From: Phycisphaerales bacterium | GTDB lineage: Bacteria > Planctomycetota > Phycisphaerae > Phycisphaerales > UBA1924 | NCBI GenBank assembly: GCA_029260495.1 | Contig: JAJDDD010000020.1 | Span: 124,001 to 188,000, forward strand | DNA: 64,000 nt | Direction of reading: 5' to 3' | Part shown: in pieces, positions 36,072-43,532 of the stretch | How positions within the stretch are numbered: the stretch's first letter is position 1 | Layout: the number at the start of each line of letters is the position of its first letter | Program-made: the position numbers and the translations under genes | Notes under the pieces: generated by a model | Seen by the model: the letters and a program-made list of their open reading frames with translations, nothing else | Databases searched by the model: none | Told to the model about the DNA's origin: nothing

Positions 36072-37106
36072 ATGAGTACGAGCTCCAACAACATGCCGAC
36101 ACCGGCGCTTCCGTCAACGTTCGGCGTGCGCATCGCCGGCACAGGATCCTGTGTCCCCGATCGCGTCCTCTCAAACAAAGACCTCGAGAAGATGCTCGAC
36201 ACCTCCGACGAATGGATCGTCCAGCGCACTGGCATCCGTGAGCGACGCATCTGCGACCCTGAAAAGGGTGAATCCAATCGCACGCTCTGCGTCAAAGCGC
36301 TCGGCCGCGCTCTCGAAGATGCGCACATGCAGGCCAGCGAGCTCGACCTCATCATCATCGCCACCTGCACCGGGGAATCGACCGTCCCCGCCGTCGCATG
36401 CAGAGTCGCCGCAGAACTGGGCGCCGAGGGCGCCGCCGCCTTTGATCTAGTCGCCGCCTGCTCAGGCTTTGTCTTTGCGCTCAATACGGCGCACGCCCTC
36501 GTCCGCGCCGGCGCGTTCAACACTGTCGGCGTCGTCGGGTGTGATCAGATGAGTTCAATCCTTGACTACACAGATCGCAGCGTCTGCATCCTTTTTGGCG
36601 ACGCCGCCGGCGCCGCCGTCGTTCGCGTCACCGATGATCCCGCCAAGGGCCTCATCACCCAGTGCATGCACGCCGATGGCACAGGCTGGCCCGATCTCTA
36701 CCTACCGCGCCACGCCGAACAGCTCATCGCCGCCGGCGCCAGTGAAGATACGCCACTGGGCAAACTCAAAATGAACGGCCGCGCCGTCTATAAGTTCGCT
36801 GTCAGTCGTTTCAGCGAACTCATCGAGGAAACGCTCCAAAAAGCCAACCTCACCGTCGAACAGATCGATCATTTCGTCTGCCATCAGTCCAACGCTCGCA
36901 TTCTCGAATCCGCCCGCGAACGCTTCGGCATCCCCGAAGAAAAGATGTATGTCAACATTGACCATTACGGCAACAGCTCGGCCGGCTCCGTCCCGCTCTG
37001 CTTCGATCAGCTTCGCCAGGCAGGCAAAATCACCGATGGTCAGCTTGTCATGTTTCTCGCCTTTGGCGCCGGCTTAACATGGGGCAGCAGTCTGTGGCGC
37101 CTGTGA
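36072..37106 (+). CDS. fabH: beta-ketoacyl-ACP synthase III
   Basis: 344 residues from ATG 36072. Starts fatty-acid chains by condensing acetyl-CoA with malonyl-ACP. The catalytic triad is visible: Cys130 in V-A-A-C-S-G-F, His in F-V-C-H-Q-S-N-A-R and Asn in H-Y-G-N-S-S-A-G-S. The N-terminus has a family G-T-G-S-C-V-P-D-R and R-T-G-I-R-E-R-R. A frame from 35994 would overlap plsX. Followed 31 bases later by fabD. Confidence 0.97.
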   Translation: MSTSSNNMPTPALPSTFGVRIAGTGSCVPDRVLSNKDLEKMLDTSDEWIVQRTGIRERRICDPEKGESNRTLCVKALGRALEDAHMQASELDLIIIATCTGESTVPAVACRVAAELGAEGAAAFDLVAACSGFVFALNTAHALVRAGAFNTVGVVGCDQMSSILDYTDRSVCILFGDAAGAAVVRVTDDPAKGLITQCMHADGTGWPDLYLPRHAEQLIAAGASEDTPLGKLKMNGRAVYKFAVSRFSELIEETLQKANLTVEQIDHFVCHQSNARILESARERFGIPEEKMYVNIDHYGNSSAGSVPLCFDQLRQAGKITDGQLVMFLAFGAGLTWGSSLWRL

Positions 37107-37137
37107 TGCGCCGCCAGCCACGCACGAGGCGCCTGAT

Positions 37138-38094
37138 ATGAGCACACGACGAATCATGCTCTGCCCCGGCCAGGGCGCGCAAAAACCAGACATGGGTCAC
37201 GCCTGGTTTGATGCGTCAGCAGAAGCAGCCCAAACATTCGGCGCCGCCGACCAAATCCTCAAAGACCAACTCGGAGCCCGCCTCAGCGAAATCTGCTTCT
37301 CCGCGGACGCTGAAACAATCAACCGCACCGACATCGCCCAGCCGGCTATCTTCACCGTCTCTGTCGCCTGCTATCAGGCCCTCGTCGCCCGTGAGCCTGA
37401 GGACGACCGCGCCGAACTCGCCGCCACAGCTGGCCTCAGTCTCGGCGAATACACCGCCCTCCATATCGCCGGCGCCATGTCATTTGCCGACGCCCTACAG
37501 GTCGTCGCTCTCCGTGGAAAGGCGATGCAGGAAGCCGCCGAAGCCCAAGAAAGCAGCATGGTCGCCCTCATCGGCGCCGACGAGGAGCAAGCCAGCACAC
37601 TCTGCGAGACAGCCGCCCACGGGGGCGTCCTCGTCCCCGCCAACTACAATGCTCCGGGCCAAATTGTCATCTCAGGCGACAACGACGCCTGCGATCGCGC
37701 CGTCGAGCAAGCCGGAAACTTGGGTCTCCGCGCCCAGAAGCTGGCTGTCGCTGGGGCGTTTCACTCACCCCTCATGGCCCCCGCCGCCGAAGCCCTCGAG
37801 GCTGCCCTCCAGCGCGTCGAACTCAGCGTCCCGCTTTGTCCTGTCCTCTCCAATGTCACAGGCATGCCCCATGGGCACGACGAGCCCGATCAGGCGTCTA
37901 TCATCTCAAGCATCCGACGCCGACTCGTCGAGCAACTCACAAGCCCCGTCCGCTGGGCCCAAGGGTGCCGCTGGCTCGCGGACAACATTGAAGGTGAAAT
38001 GCACGAGCTGGCGCCCGGAAAAACGCTCGCGGGACTCATGCGAAGAATCGAACGCAGCATAAAGGTGACCACCCATGACATACCAGAAGCGTAA
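37138..38094 (+). CDS. fabD: malonyl-CoA:ACP transacylase
   Basis: 318 residues. Loads malonyl groups on ACP. The P-G-Q-G-A-Q oxyanion segment is at 10-15, the nucleophile is Ser101 in A-G-L-S-L-G-E-Y, and the catalytic His is in G-A-F-H-S-P-L-M. Its last 20 bases overlap the start of an unrelated lipoprotein gene in another frame, implying that gene is part of the same transcript. Confidence 0.96.
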   Translation: MSTRRIMLCPGQGAQKPDMGHAWFDASAEAAQTFGAADQILKDQLGARLSEICFSADAETINRTDIAQPAIFTVSVACYQALVAREPEDDRAELAATAGLSLGEYTALHIAGAMSFADALQVVALRGKAMQEAAEAQESSMVALIGADEEQASTLCETAAHGGVLVPANYNAPGQIVISGDNDACDRAVEQAGNLGLRAQKLAVAGAFHSPLMAPAAEALEAALQRVELSVPLCPVLSNVTGMPHGHDEPDQASIISSIRRRLVEQLTSPVRWAQGCRWLADNIEGEMHELAPGKTLAGLMRRIERSIKVTTHDIPEA

Positions 38095-38809
38095 CCCAGC
38101 CCAGGCAGCCCGAACTGCCGTTTTGTTCCTCAGCGCCGCGGTGATCCTTATGACACCGACCGGCTGCAATGATTCTGAACCACAGCAGGCCGCCGCCCCC
38201 GCTCCAGTCATGCCAGCCCCGGCCCCCCGCATTGACCCCCTCGATAATCTCGACATGGACCCGCGAGTCCAGTTTCCGGAATCGCGCACGCCTCAAACCA
38301 AGGCCTTCGCCCAGGCCGTCGCGACACTTGCGACCGCCATCGCCACCGGCGACTCCGACCAGATGGACGCCATGCTCGATCCATCAGCCCGCGCTGTCCT
38401 TGAGAAACTTCGCGCAAGCGGCAGTTGGAGCGAACAGACCGCCGGCGTAGAAACCGTCCGCGTCGTCGCGATTGAAGAAACTGAAGATGTTGGCAAAGTC
38501 GCCCTCGCGATTCAGGATCCCGCCGGCGCTTACGCGCTTGCATGGGACGCAAAGAACGTCGGAGACCAATGGCTCTTCACCGGGCTCAAGCTCGCAGAAG
38601 ACAACCTCATCGCATCTCGCGCCAGTGAGTTTGACGGCCTGACCCTCTCAGAAGCGTCACTCCCCGAACTCCTGCCCGAGCCCCCACCTCTTCCCGCCGC
38701 CGACGCGGATGACAGAAGCCCAAACAAGAAACGCGCGAAAAAACGCTCGGGCAGCAAACGCCAAAGAACAGGCGTTCCAGGGCGAAGAAATCCGCTTCGA
38801 CCGGGCTGA
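38075..38809 (+). CDS. predicted lipoprotein inserted in the fab cluster
   Basis: 244 residues. Lipobox T-P-T-G-C (Cys31) after a hydrophobic core predicts lipidation. A Pro/Ala-rich linker is followed by a compact domain (about 70-190) with a helix T-L-A-T-A-I-A-T-G-D-S-D-Q-M and strands V-V-A-I-E-E and W-L-F-T-G-L-K-L, loosely like the NTF2/SnoaL-type small-fold proteins. The last about 30 residues are strongly basic. I do not recognise a family. It overlaps fabD by 20 bases and precedes fabG by 51. Confidence 0.7.
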   Translation: MTYQKRNPAQAARTAVLFLSAAVILMTPTGCNDSEPQQAAAPAPVMPAPAPRIDPLDNLDMDPRVQFPESRTPQTKAFAQAVATLATAIATGDSDQMDAMLDPSARAVLEKLRASGSWSEQTAGVETVRVVAIEETEDVGKVALAIQDPAGAYALAWDAKNVGDQWLFTGLKLAEDNLIASRASEFDGLTLSEASLPELLPEPPPLPAADADDRSPNKKRAKKRSGSKRQRTGVPGRRNPLRPG

Positions 38810-38860
38810 TTCAAAACCAACACCACCAAAGCCAGCTCCCCATAAGGAACCACTCTCACT

Positions 38861-39619
38861 ATGGCTCCCGCAACCACTCAGGACTTCAAGCGCGTCGCAG
38901 TCGTCACCGGCGCCAGCCGCGGCATTGGCAAAGCGATCGCTGAGCGCCTCGCCGCCGACGGACGCCACGTCGTTCTCGCCAGCCGCAGCGAAGGACCGCT
39001 GAGCGAAGTTCGATCAGCCATTGAGAGCGCCGGCGGGTCCGCCAGCATTTGCGCCACCGACATGTCCAACGCTGACGCCGTTCAGAAAATGATCGACGAC
39101 ACCGCCACCGAGTTCGGTCGCCTTGACATTCTCGTCAACAACGCCGGTGTCACGCGCGACAACCTTGCGCTGCGTATGAGTGATGAAGAGTTTGATTCTG
39201 TCCTGAATATCAATCTGCGCGGCGTCTTCATCGCCTGCCGCGCCGCCGCCCGCCCCATGATGCGCGGCAAGTTCGGACGCATTATCAACATCGGCTCCAC
39301 CTCCGGCGTCGTCGGCAACGCCGGCCAGGCCAACTACGCCGCCGCCAAAGCCGGGGTCATCGGCCTCACCAAGTCCTTCGCCCGCGAGCTCGGCGCCAAA
39401 AACATCACCGCCAATGTGATCGCGCCCGGCTTCATCCAGACGGACATGACCTCGGGCCTGCCCGACTCCGTCACAGACAAGGTGCTCGCCGCGATGGCCG
39501 TCCGCCGCCTCGGAATCCCCGAGGACATCGCCTCCGCCGTCGCCTATGTTTCCTCCGATGAGGCTGGATATCTGACAGGCCAGGTCATCTGTGTGGATGG
39601 CGGGCTGACAATGTGCTGA
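38861..39619 (+). CDS. fabG: 3-oxoacyl-ACP reductase
   Basis: 252 residues, short-chain dehydrogenase fold. NADPH-binding T-G-A-S-R-G-I-G near residue 18, N-N-A-G-V near 91, and the Ser/Tyr/Lys active site in N-I-G-S-T-S and N-Y-A-A-A-K. It reduces beta-ketoacyl-ACP in chain elongation. AAGGAA lies before the ATG. Fits the cluster between fabD and acpP. Confidence 0.96.
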   Translation: MAPATTQDFKRVAVVTGASRGIGKAIAERLAADGRHVVLASRSEGPLSEVRSAIESAGGSASICATDMSNADAVQKMIDDTATEFGRLDILVNNAGVTRDNLALRMSDEEFDSVLNINLRGVFIACRAAARPMMRGKFGRIINIGSTSGVVGNAGQANYAAAKAGVIGLTKSFARELGAKNITANVIAPGFIQTDMTSGLPDSVTDKVLAAMAVRRLGIPEDIASAVAYVSSDEAGYLTGQVICVDGGLTMC

Positions 39620-39641
39620 ATGAACCGCCGCCCCACGCCCG

Positions 39642-39668
39642 ATCGAGGCCCCAAAAAATCGCCTCGAT
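39642..39668 (+). repeat. inverted repeat between fabG and acpP
   Basis: ATCGAGGC (39642-39649) and GCCTCGAT (39661-39668) form a perfect 8-bp stem with an 11-base loop containing six A. There is no following T-run, so it may be a partial terminator, an RNA-processing site or an operator next to the acpP promoter. Confidence 0.55.
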
Positions 39669-39674
39669 TCGTCA

Positions 39675-39703
39675 GTGGCAGCGGGGGTGATAGCCTGTAT
39701 AGT
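39675..39703 (+). promoter_or_regulatory. likely promoter in front of acpP
   Basis: GTGGCA (39675-39680, four of six to consensus) and TATAGT (39698-39703, five of six) are spaced by 17 bases. It could give acpP extra transcription, as is usual for this abundant protein, 74 bases before its GTG start. Confidence 0.55.
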
Positions 39704-39777
39704 CGAAACCTTCAACGGGCTTCGCATCGCCGCCGAGCTTGGGCTTGGAGCGATCGGCCTGCGACGGAGAATAAGTC

Positions 39778-40032
39778 GTGACGGCAGAAGAAATTGAATC
39801 GAAGGTGTTTGATATTGTCTCCGAGCAGATGGGCGTTGAACGCACCGAGTTGACACTCGAGACCAGCTTCGTCAATGACCTAAACGCCGACAGTCTCGAC
39901 ACCGTCGAGTTGGTCATGGAGCTCGAAGACGAGTTTGAAACAACCATCCCCGACGAAGAGGCGGAGAAAATTCAAACCGTCGGACAGGCGGTGGATTTCA
40001 TCCTCCAGGCGCACCAGAAACAAAACGCCTGA
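39778..40032 (+). CDS. acpP: acyl carrier protein
   Basis: 84 residues from a GTG start with GACGGAGA upstream. The phosphopantetheine attachment Ser is in [12 protein letters not shown]. The acidic four-helix composition is standard (V-M-E-L-E-D-E-F then I-P-D-E-E-A-E-K). It carries growing chains for the Fab enzymes coded around it. The 158-base gap before it holds a hairpin and a candidate promoter. Confidence 0.97.
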   Translation: MTAEEIESKVFDIVSEQMGVERTELTLETSFVNDLNADSLDTVELVMELEDEFETTIPDEEAEKIQTVGQAVDFILQAHQKQNA

Positions 40033-40160
40033 TTGTTCCTGTTCGCAAGGGCGCTCGCCGCGCTGTTGGACCTGGAACAACCGCTCAGACGGATTGAGGA
40101 AGTCCACTCCCGAATCTTCCCTTGTCCCCGGGTCACCCGCAGGCTGTGGATATTGTCCGC

Positions 40161-41447
40161 ATGACAACACACCCCACACATCCGGTTCGAGTTGTCTGCA
40201 CAGGCATGGGCGCCGTCACCAACCTCGGCGCCGACTGCCCCTCCACCTGGGACGCGATGGTCGCCGGCAAGTCCGGCATCAGCGCCATCCGCAATGAAGC
40301 CTTTGCGCCCTGGGAAGGCAAGTGGGACGTTCGAATCGCCGGCTCCGTTCACGAACTCAACATCGAAGGCGCTTTCGAAAAACGCGAAGCCAAACGCATC
40401 GATCGCAACGCTCAGCTCGGCCTCGTCGCCGCCCACGAGTCCGTCAACAACTCCGGCATCGACTTCTCCAAGGAAGACACCACCCGCTGCGGCGTTGTCA
40501 TCGGCTCCGGCGTCGGAGGCATCGGAACAATTGAAGAAGGCGTCCATGTCCTGATCAATCGCGGGCCCAGCCGCATGAGCCCCTTCACCGTCCCCAAGCT
40601 CATGGTTAACAGCTGCGCCGGTCACGTTTCAATCAAGTACGGTCTCCGCGGCCCCTCCACTGCTCACGCCACCGCCTGCGCCTCCTCAGGACACTCCATC
40701 GCCGACGCCATGCACATCATCCAGCGCGGCGAAGCCGATGTCATGATCGCCGGCGGCTGCGAAGGCGCCATCACACCCGTCGCTGTCTCCGCCTTCTCAA
40801 CAATGAAGGCCCTCAGCACACGCAACGACGAACCCGAAAAGGCCTCCCGCCCCTTCGATGTTGATCGCGATGGCTTCGTCCTCGCCGAAGGCGCTGCATG
40901 CTTTCTCCTCGAATCAGAAGCCCACGCCAAAGCCCGCGGCGCCAACATCCACTGCGAACTCGTCGGCGCCGGCGCCTCCAGCGACGCTGGGCACATCACC
41001 GCCCCCGATCCCCAAGGCCAGGGCGCAGCCCGCTCCATGCAAGGCGCCCTCAAACACGCCCGCCTCAACCCCAACGACATCGACTACATCAACGCACACG
41101 GCACATCCACTCCCCTCGGCGACGCCGCAGAAGTCGCCGCCGTCTTCTCCGTCTTCGGCGACTACGCGCGCAAATCCGCCGGCGGCCCCCTCCTCATGTC
41201 CTCCACCAAGTCAATGCACGGCCATTGCCTCGGCGCCTCCGGCGGCGTCGAAATGGTCGCCTGTATCAACGCGATCAAACACAGCGTCGTCCCTCCCACG
41301 ATCAATCTCGATCAGCCCGACGAGGGCTTCGATCTTGACTTTGTCCCCCATACCGCCCGCGACGCACGCGTCCGGCGCGTCATGAACAACACCTTCGGCT
41401 TCGGCGGCCACAATGTCACACTCATCCTCGCCGCCTATCAGGGCTAA
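40161..41447 (+). CDS. fabF: beta-ketoacyl-ACP synthase II
   Basis: 428 residues from ATG 40161; a start at 40122 would add 13 residues and neither has a strong ribosome binding site. Elongates acyl-ACP by condensation with malonyl-ACP. Catalytic Cys173 in T-A-C-A-S-S, His in N-A-H-G-T-S-T-P-L-G-D, and a second His in K-S-M-H-G-H-C-L-G-A-S-G. The C-terminal F-G-F-G-G-H-N is typical. Last gene of the cluster. Confidence 0.96.
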   Translation: MTTHPTHPVRVVCTGMGAVTNLGADCPSTWDAMVAGKSGISAIRNEAFAPWEGKWDVRIAGSVHELNIEGAFEKREAKRIDRNAQLGLVAAHESVNNSGIDFSKEDTTRCGVVIGSGVGGIGTIEEGVHVLINRGPSRMSPFTVPKLMVNSCAGHVSIKYGLRGPSTAHATACASSGHSIADAMHIIQRGEADVMIAGGCEGAITPVAVSAFSTMKALSTRNDEPEKASRPFDVDRDGFVLAEGAACFLLESEAHAKARGANIHCELVGAGASSDAGHITAPDPQGQGAARSMQGALKHARLNPNDIDYINAHGTSTPLGDAAEVAAVFSVFGDYARKSAGGPLLMSSTKSMHGHCLGASGGVEMVACINAIKHSVVPPTINLDQPDEGFDLDFVPHTARDARVRRVMNNTFGFGGHNVTLILAAYQG

Positions 41448-41515
41448 GCCCCGCACGCTCACCTTAAAAACTCCCCTTTGAGCCCCAGCCGCCGGATCGC
41501 CGATACAAACCCGGC

Positions 41516-41848
41516 GTGTCCGATCTTCAATCCATCCTGACGCTTGAGGTTCCCATCGTCGTCGTCATCGGCGAGCGGGAGATGCCCCTCAAAAGCGTGC
41601 TCAACCTCATCCCCGGCGCCATCATCGACCTGCCCAAAACCGCAGACGAAGAGCTTGATATCCGCGTCAACAACAAAACCATCGGCACAGGCATCGCCGT
41701 CAAAGTCTGCGAAAACTTCGGCATCCAGATCACATTCATCGGCGACGCCCGCGCCCGCATTGAAGCCCTCGGCGCCACGGCAAACGCTCAGGTCTCAAAT
41801 GCAGAAGCCGACGCCCTCGCCGATGCGCTCCTGGCACGCCAGCTCTGA
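41516..41848 (+). CDS. fliN: FliN-like flagellar switch (SpoA-domain) protein
   Basis: 110 residues from GTG 41516. The C-terminal SpoA/FliMN_C fold is clear: V-P-I-V-V-V-I-G, then L-K-S-V-L-N-L-I-P-G-A-I-I-D-L and I-R-V-N-N-K-T-I-G-T-G-I-A-V. Flagellar FliN joins the C-ring that switches motor direction; the same fold also occurs in type III secretion C-ring proteins. No other C-ring or export genes are near, though a FlgM-like gene lies 14.5 kb away. Symbol given by fold only. Confidence 0.75.
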   Translation: MSDLQSILTLEVPIVVVIGEREMPLKSVLNLIPGAIIDLPKTADEELDIRVNNKTIGTGIAVKVCENFGIQITFIGDARARIEALGATANAQVSNAEADALADALLARQL

Positions 41849-42014
41849 CACATTGTTCGCGACCTCGATCTCGTCGCGGCCTCTCGCAACTCGGCATGAC
41901 GGCTTCAACCTCCTCGCGGCGCCTGCCTTCAACCGGAGGCCCGACCACTTCGATTACGGATGCCCACGCCGCCAGACGCCAGACCGACTTGTCACTCGAT
42001 CTTGCAGATATTGA

Positions 42015-42042
42015 TTGACTGCACGATCGCCACCGATAGGCT
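42015..42042 (+). promoter_or_regulatory. possible promoter for the FG-GAP/dockerin gene at 42086
   Basis: TTGACT (42015-42020) and TAGGCT (42037-42042) are separated by 16 bases, 44 bases before the start codon. The -35 matches five of six; the -10 keeps only T-A and final T. Confidence 0.4.
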
Positions 42043-42085
42043 TACTTTCGTAGGGAGCTGACAATCCATTGCGAAAGGGCTCTCG

Positions 42086-43417
42086 ATGAGGAAACGAACA
42101 ACTTGGGTGTGTGGAGGATTCTTCGCAGTGATAGCAGTGGCTGCGTCAGCACAGACCGAAGTCAAACAAGAGCTTCGCCGACTAAACCTAATTGAGTTGA
42201 TTCGAGGAGTCTATGTCGAAGATGTTGCTTTGAATGGATCGACCGCACTGGCGTCCGGTTCAAGATTTGCTCCATTGGGTTCAAGTATAACTGGATTTGT
42301 TCGCGTCTACGACGTGACGACCGGGGAGTTTCACTTTGAACTCCTCCCAGACGGCGCTTCTGGCGAAGCCAGCTTCGGTGTCTCAGTCGCTGTCAGCGGC
42401 GCGAACATTGTTGTTGGCGCGCCCTTTGAAAGTGACAACGGCAGCTCTTCCGGATCAATATACGTCTTCGATGCTACAACGGGAGAGCGTCTGCTCAGGC
42501 TGCTTCCGAATGACAACGCCGAAGGAGACCAGTTTGGCTCCACCGTAGCGGTGAGCGGGACGATCGCTGTGGTTGGCGCCCCCAGAGACATCGACAAGAG
42601 TGTTCGATCCGGCTCAGCCTATGTCTTCGACATCACCACCGGCCAGCAACTCCACAAGCTCCTGCCCAATGACGGCGCGGCGGATGATTCCTTCGGCAGA
42701 GCTGTCGCCATCAACGGGAAGACGGCCGTCGTCGGCGCCTTGGGCTCATCTCGGAGCGCCGCATACGTTTTCGACCTGGATTCGGGCCAGCAACTATTCA
42801 AGTTGCTGCCCGGAGATCCAACCGGCGGATTTGCCACGACCGTTGCGTTAAACGATTCAATGATTCTCGTCGGTTCGTCAAGTGACGACGACAATGGTGT
42901 GGGATCCGGCTCAGTGTATGTTTTTGATAAAGTGACCGGCCAGCAACTCTTTAAGCTGCTCGCAAGCGATGGAGCCTCCCGGGATCTCTTCGGCTCGTCT
43001 GTTGCTGTCGATGGAAATGTAGCTGTCGTTGCAGCAGCACAGGCTACCGGATACGGTTTCGACGGCGCCGCATATATCTTTGATCTGACGACCAAGCAAG
43101 AGCTCTTCAAACTAATTCCAAGCGACGACCCGGATACGGAATTTGGCGAGTCCGTCGCTGTCGACAAGGGAACAGTTGTCGTGGGCGCCAGGGACAGCTT
43201 TACGCCAATTATAAGTCCCGCCATCGGCGCCGCCTACGTCTACAACATCCAATCTGCCACAACATCCGCCGACCTCAACGGCGACGGCTGCGTCAACCAG
43301 ACAGACCTCGCCAAACTCCTCGGCGCCTGGGGAACAGCCGATCTCAACGCCGATGGTCTTTCCAACGCCGCCGACCTCGCCTTCCTCCTCGGCTCCTGGG
43401 ACGCCGGCTGCTTCTAA
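42086..43417 (+). CDS. secreted FG-GAP-type beta-propeller with C-terminal dockerin-like domain
   Basis: 443 residues. A signal peptide ends near A-S-A-Q. About seven repeats of about 55 residues follow, each with F-G-x-S-V-A-V and V-V-G-A-P then G-S-x-Y-V-F-D, the FG-GAP propeller pattern. At the C-terminus two Ca-loop units, A-D-L-N-G-D-G-C-V-N and A-D-L-N-A-D-G-L-S-N, end in L-L-G-A-W and L-L-G-S-W; this is the dockerin-like tail common in Phycisphaerae secreted proteins, here with Cys residues. GAAAGGGC lies before the ATG. Exact role unknown. Confidence 0.8.
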   Translation: MRKRTTWVCGGFFAVIAVAASAQTEVKQELRRLNLIELIRGVYVEDVALNGSTALASGSRFAPLGSSITGFVRVYDVTTGEFHFELLPDGASGEASFGVSVAVSGANIVVGAPFESDNGSSSGSIYVFDATTGERLLRLLPNDNAEGDQFGSTVAVSGTIAVVGAPRDIDKSVRSGSAYVFDITTGQQLHKLLPNDGAADDSFGRAVAINGKTAVVGALGSSRSAAYVFDLDSGQQLFKLLPGDPTGGFATTVALNDSMILVGSSSDDDNGVGSGSVYVFDKVTGQQLFKLLASDGASRDLFGSSVAVDGNVAVVAAAQATGYGFDGAAYIFDLTTKQELFKLIPSDDPDTEFGESVAVDKGTVVVGARDSFTPIISPAIGAAYVYNIQSATTSADLNGDGCVNQTDLAKLLGAWGTADLNADGLSNAADLAFLLGSWDAGCF

Positions 43418-43532
43418 TACCCCACCGCCCTCCTCCAAATCCCCCTCCCGCTTGTGTTCGCGCCACAATCCCACCATCATGCCTCACCCCGTCCGTCCAT
43501 GACTCCTCGCGGACTCCCAGGAGGCGATCCAG

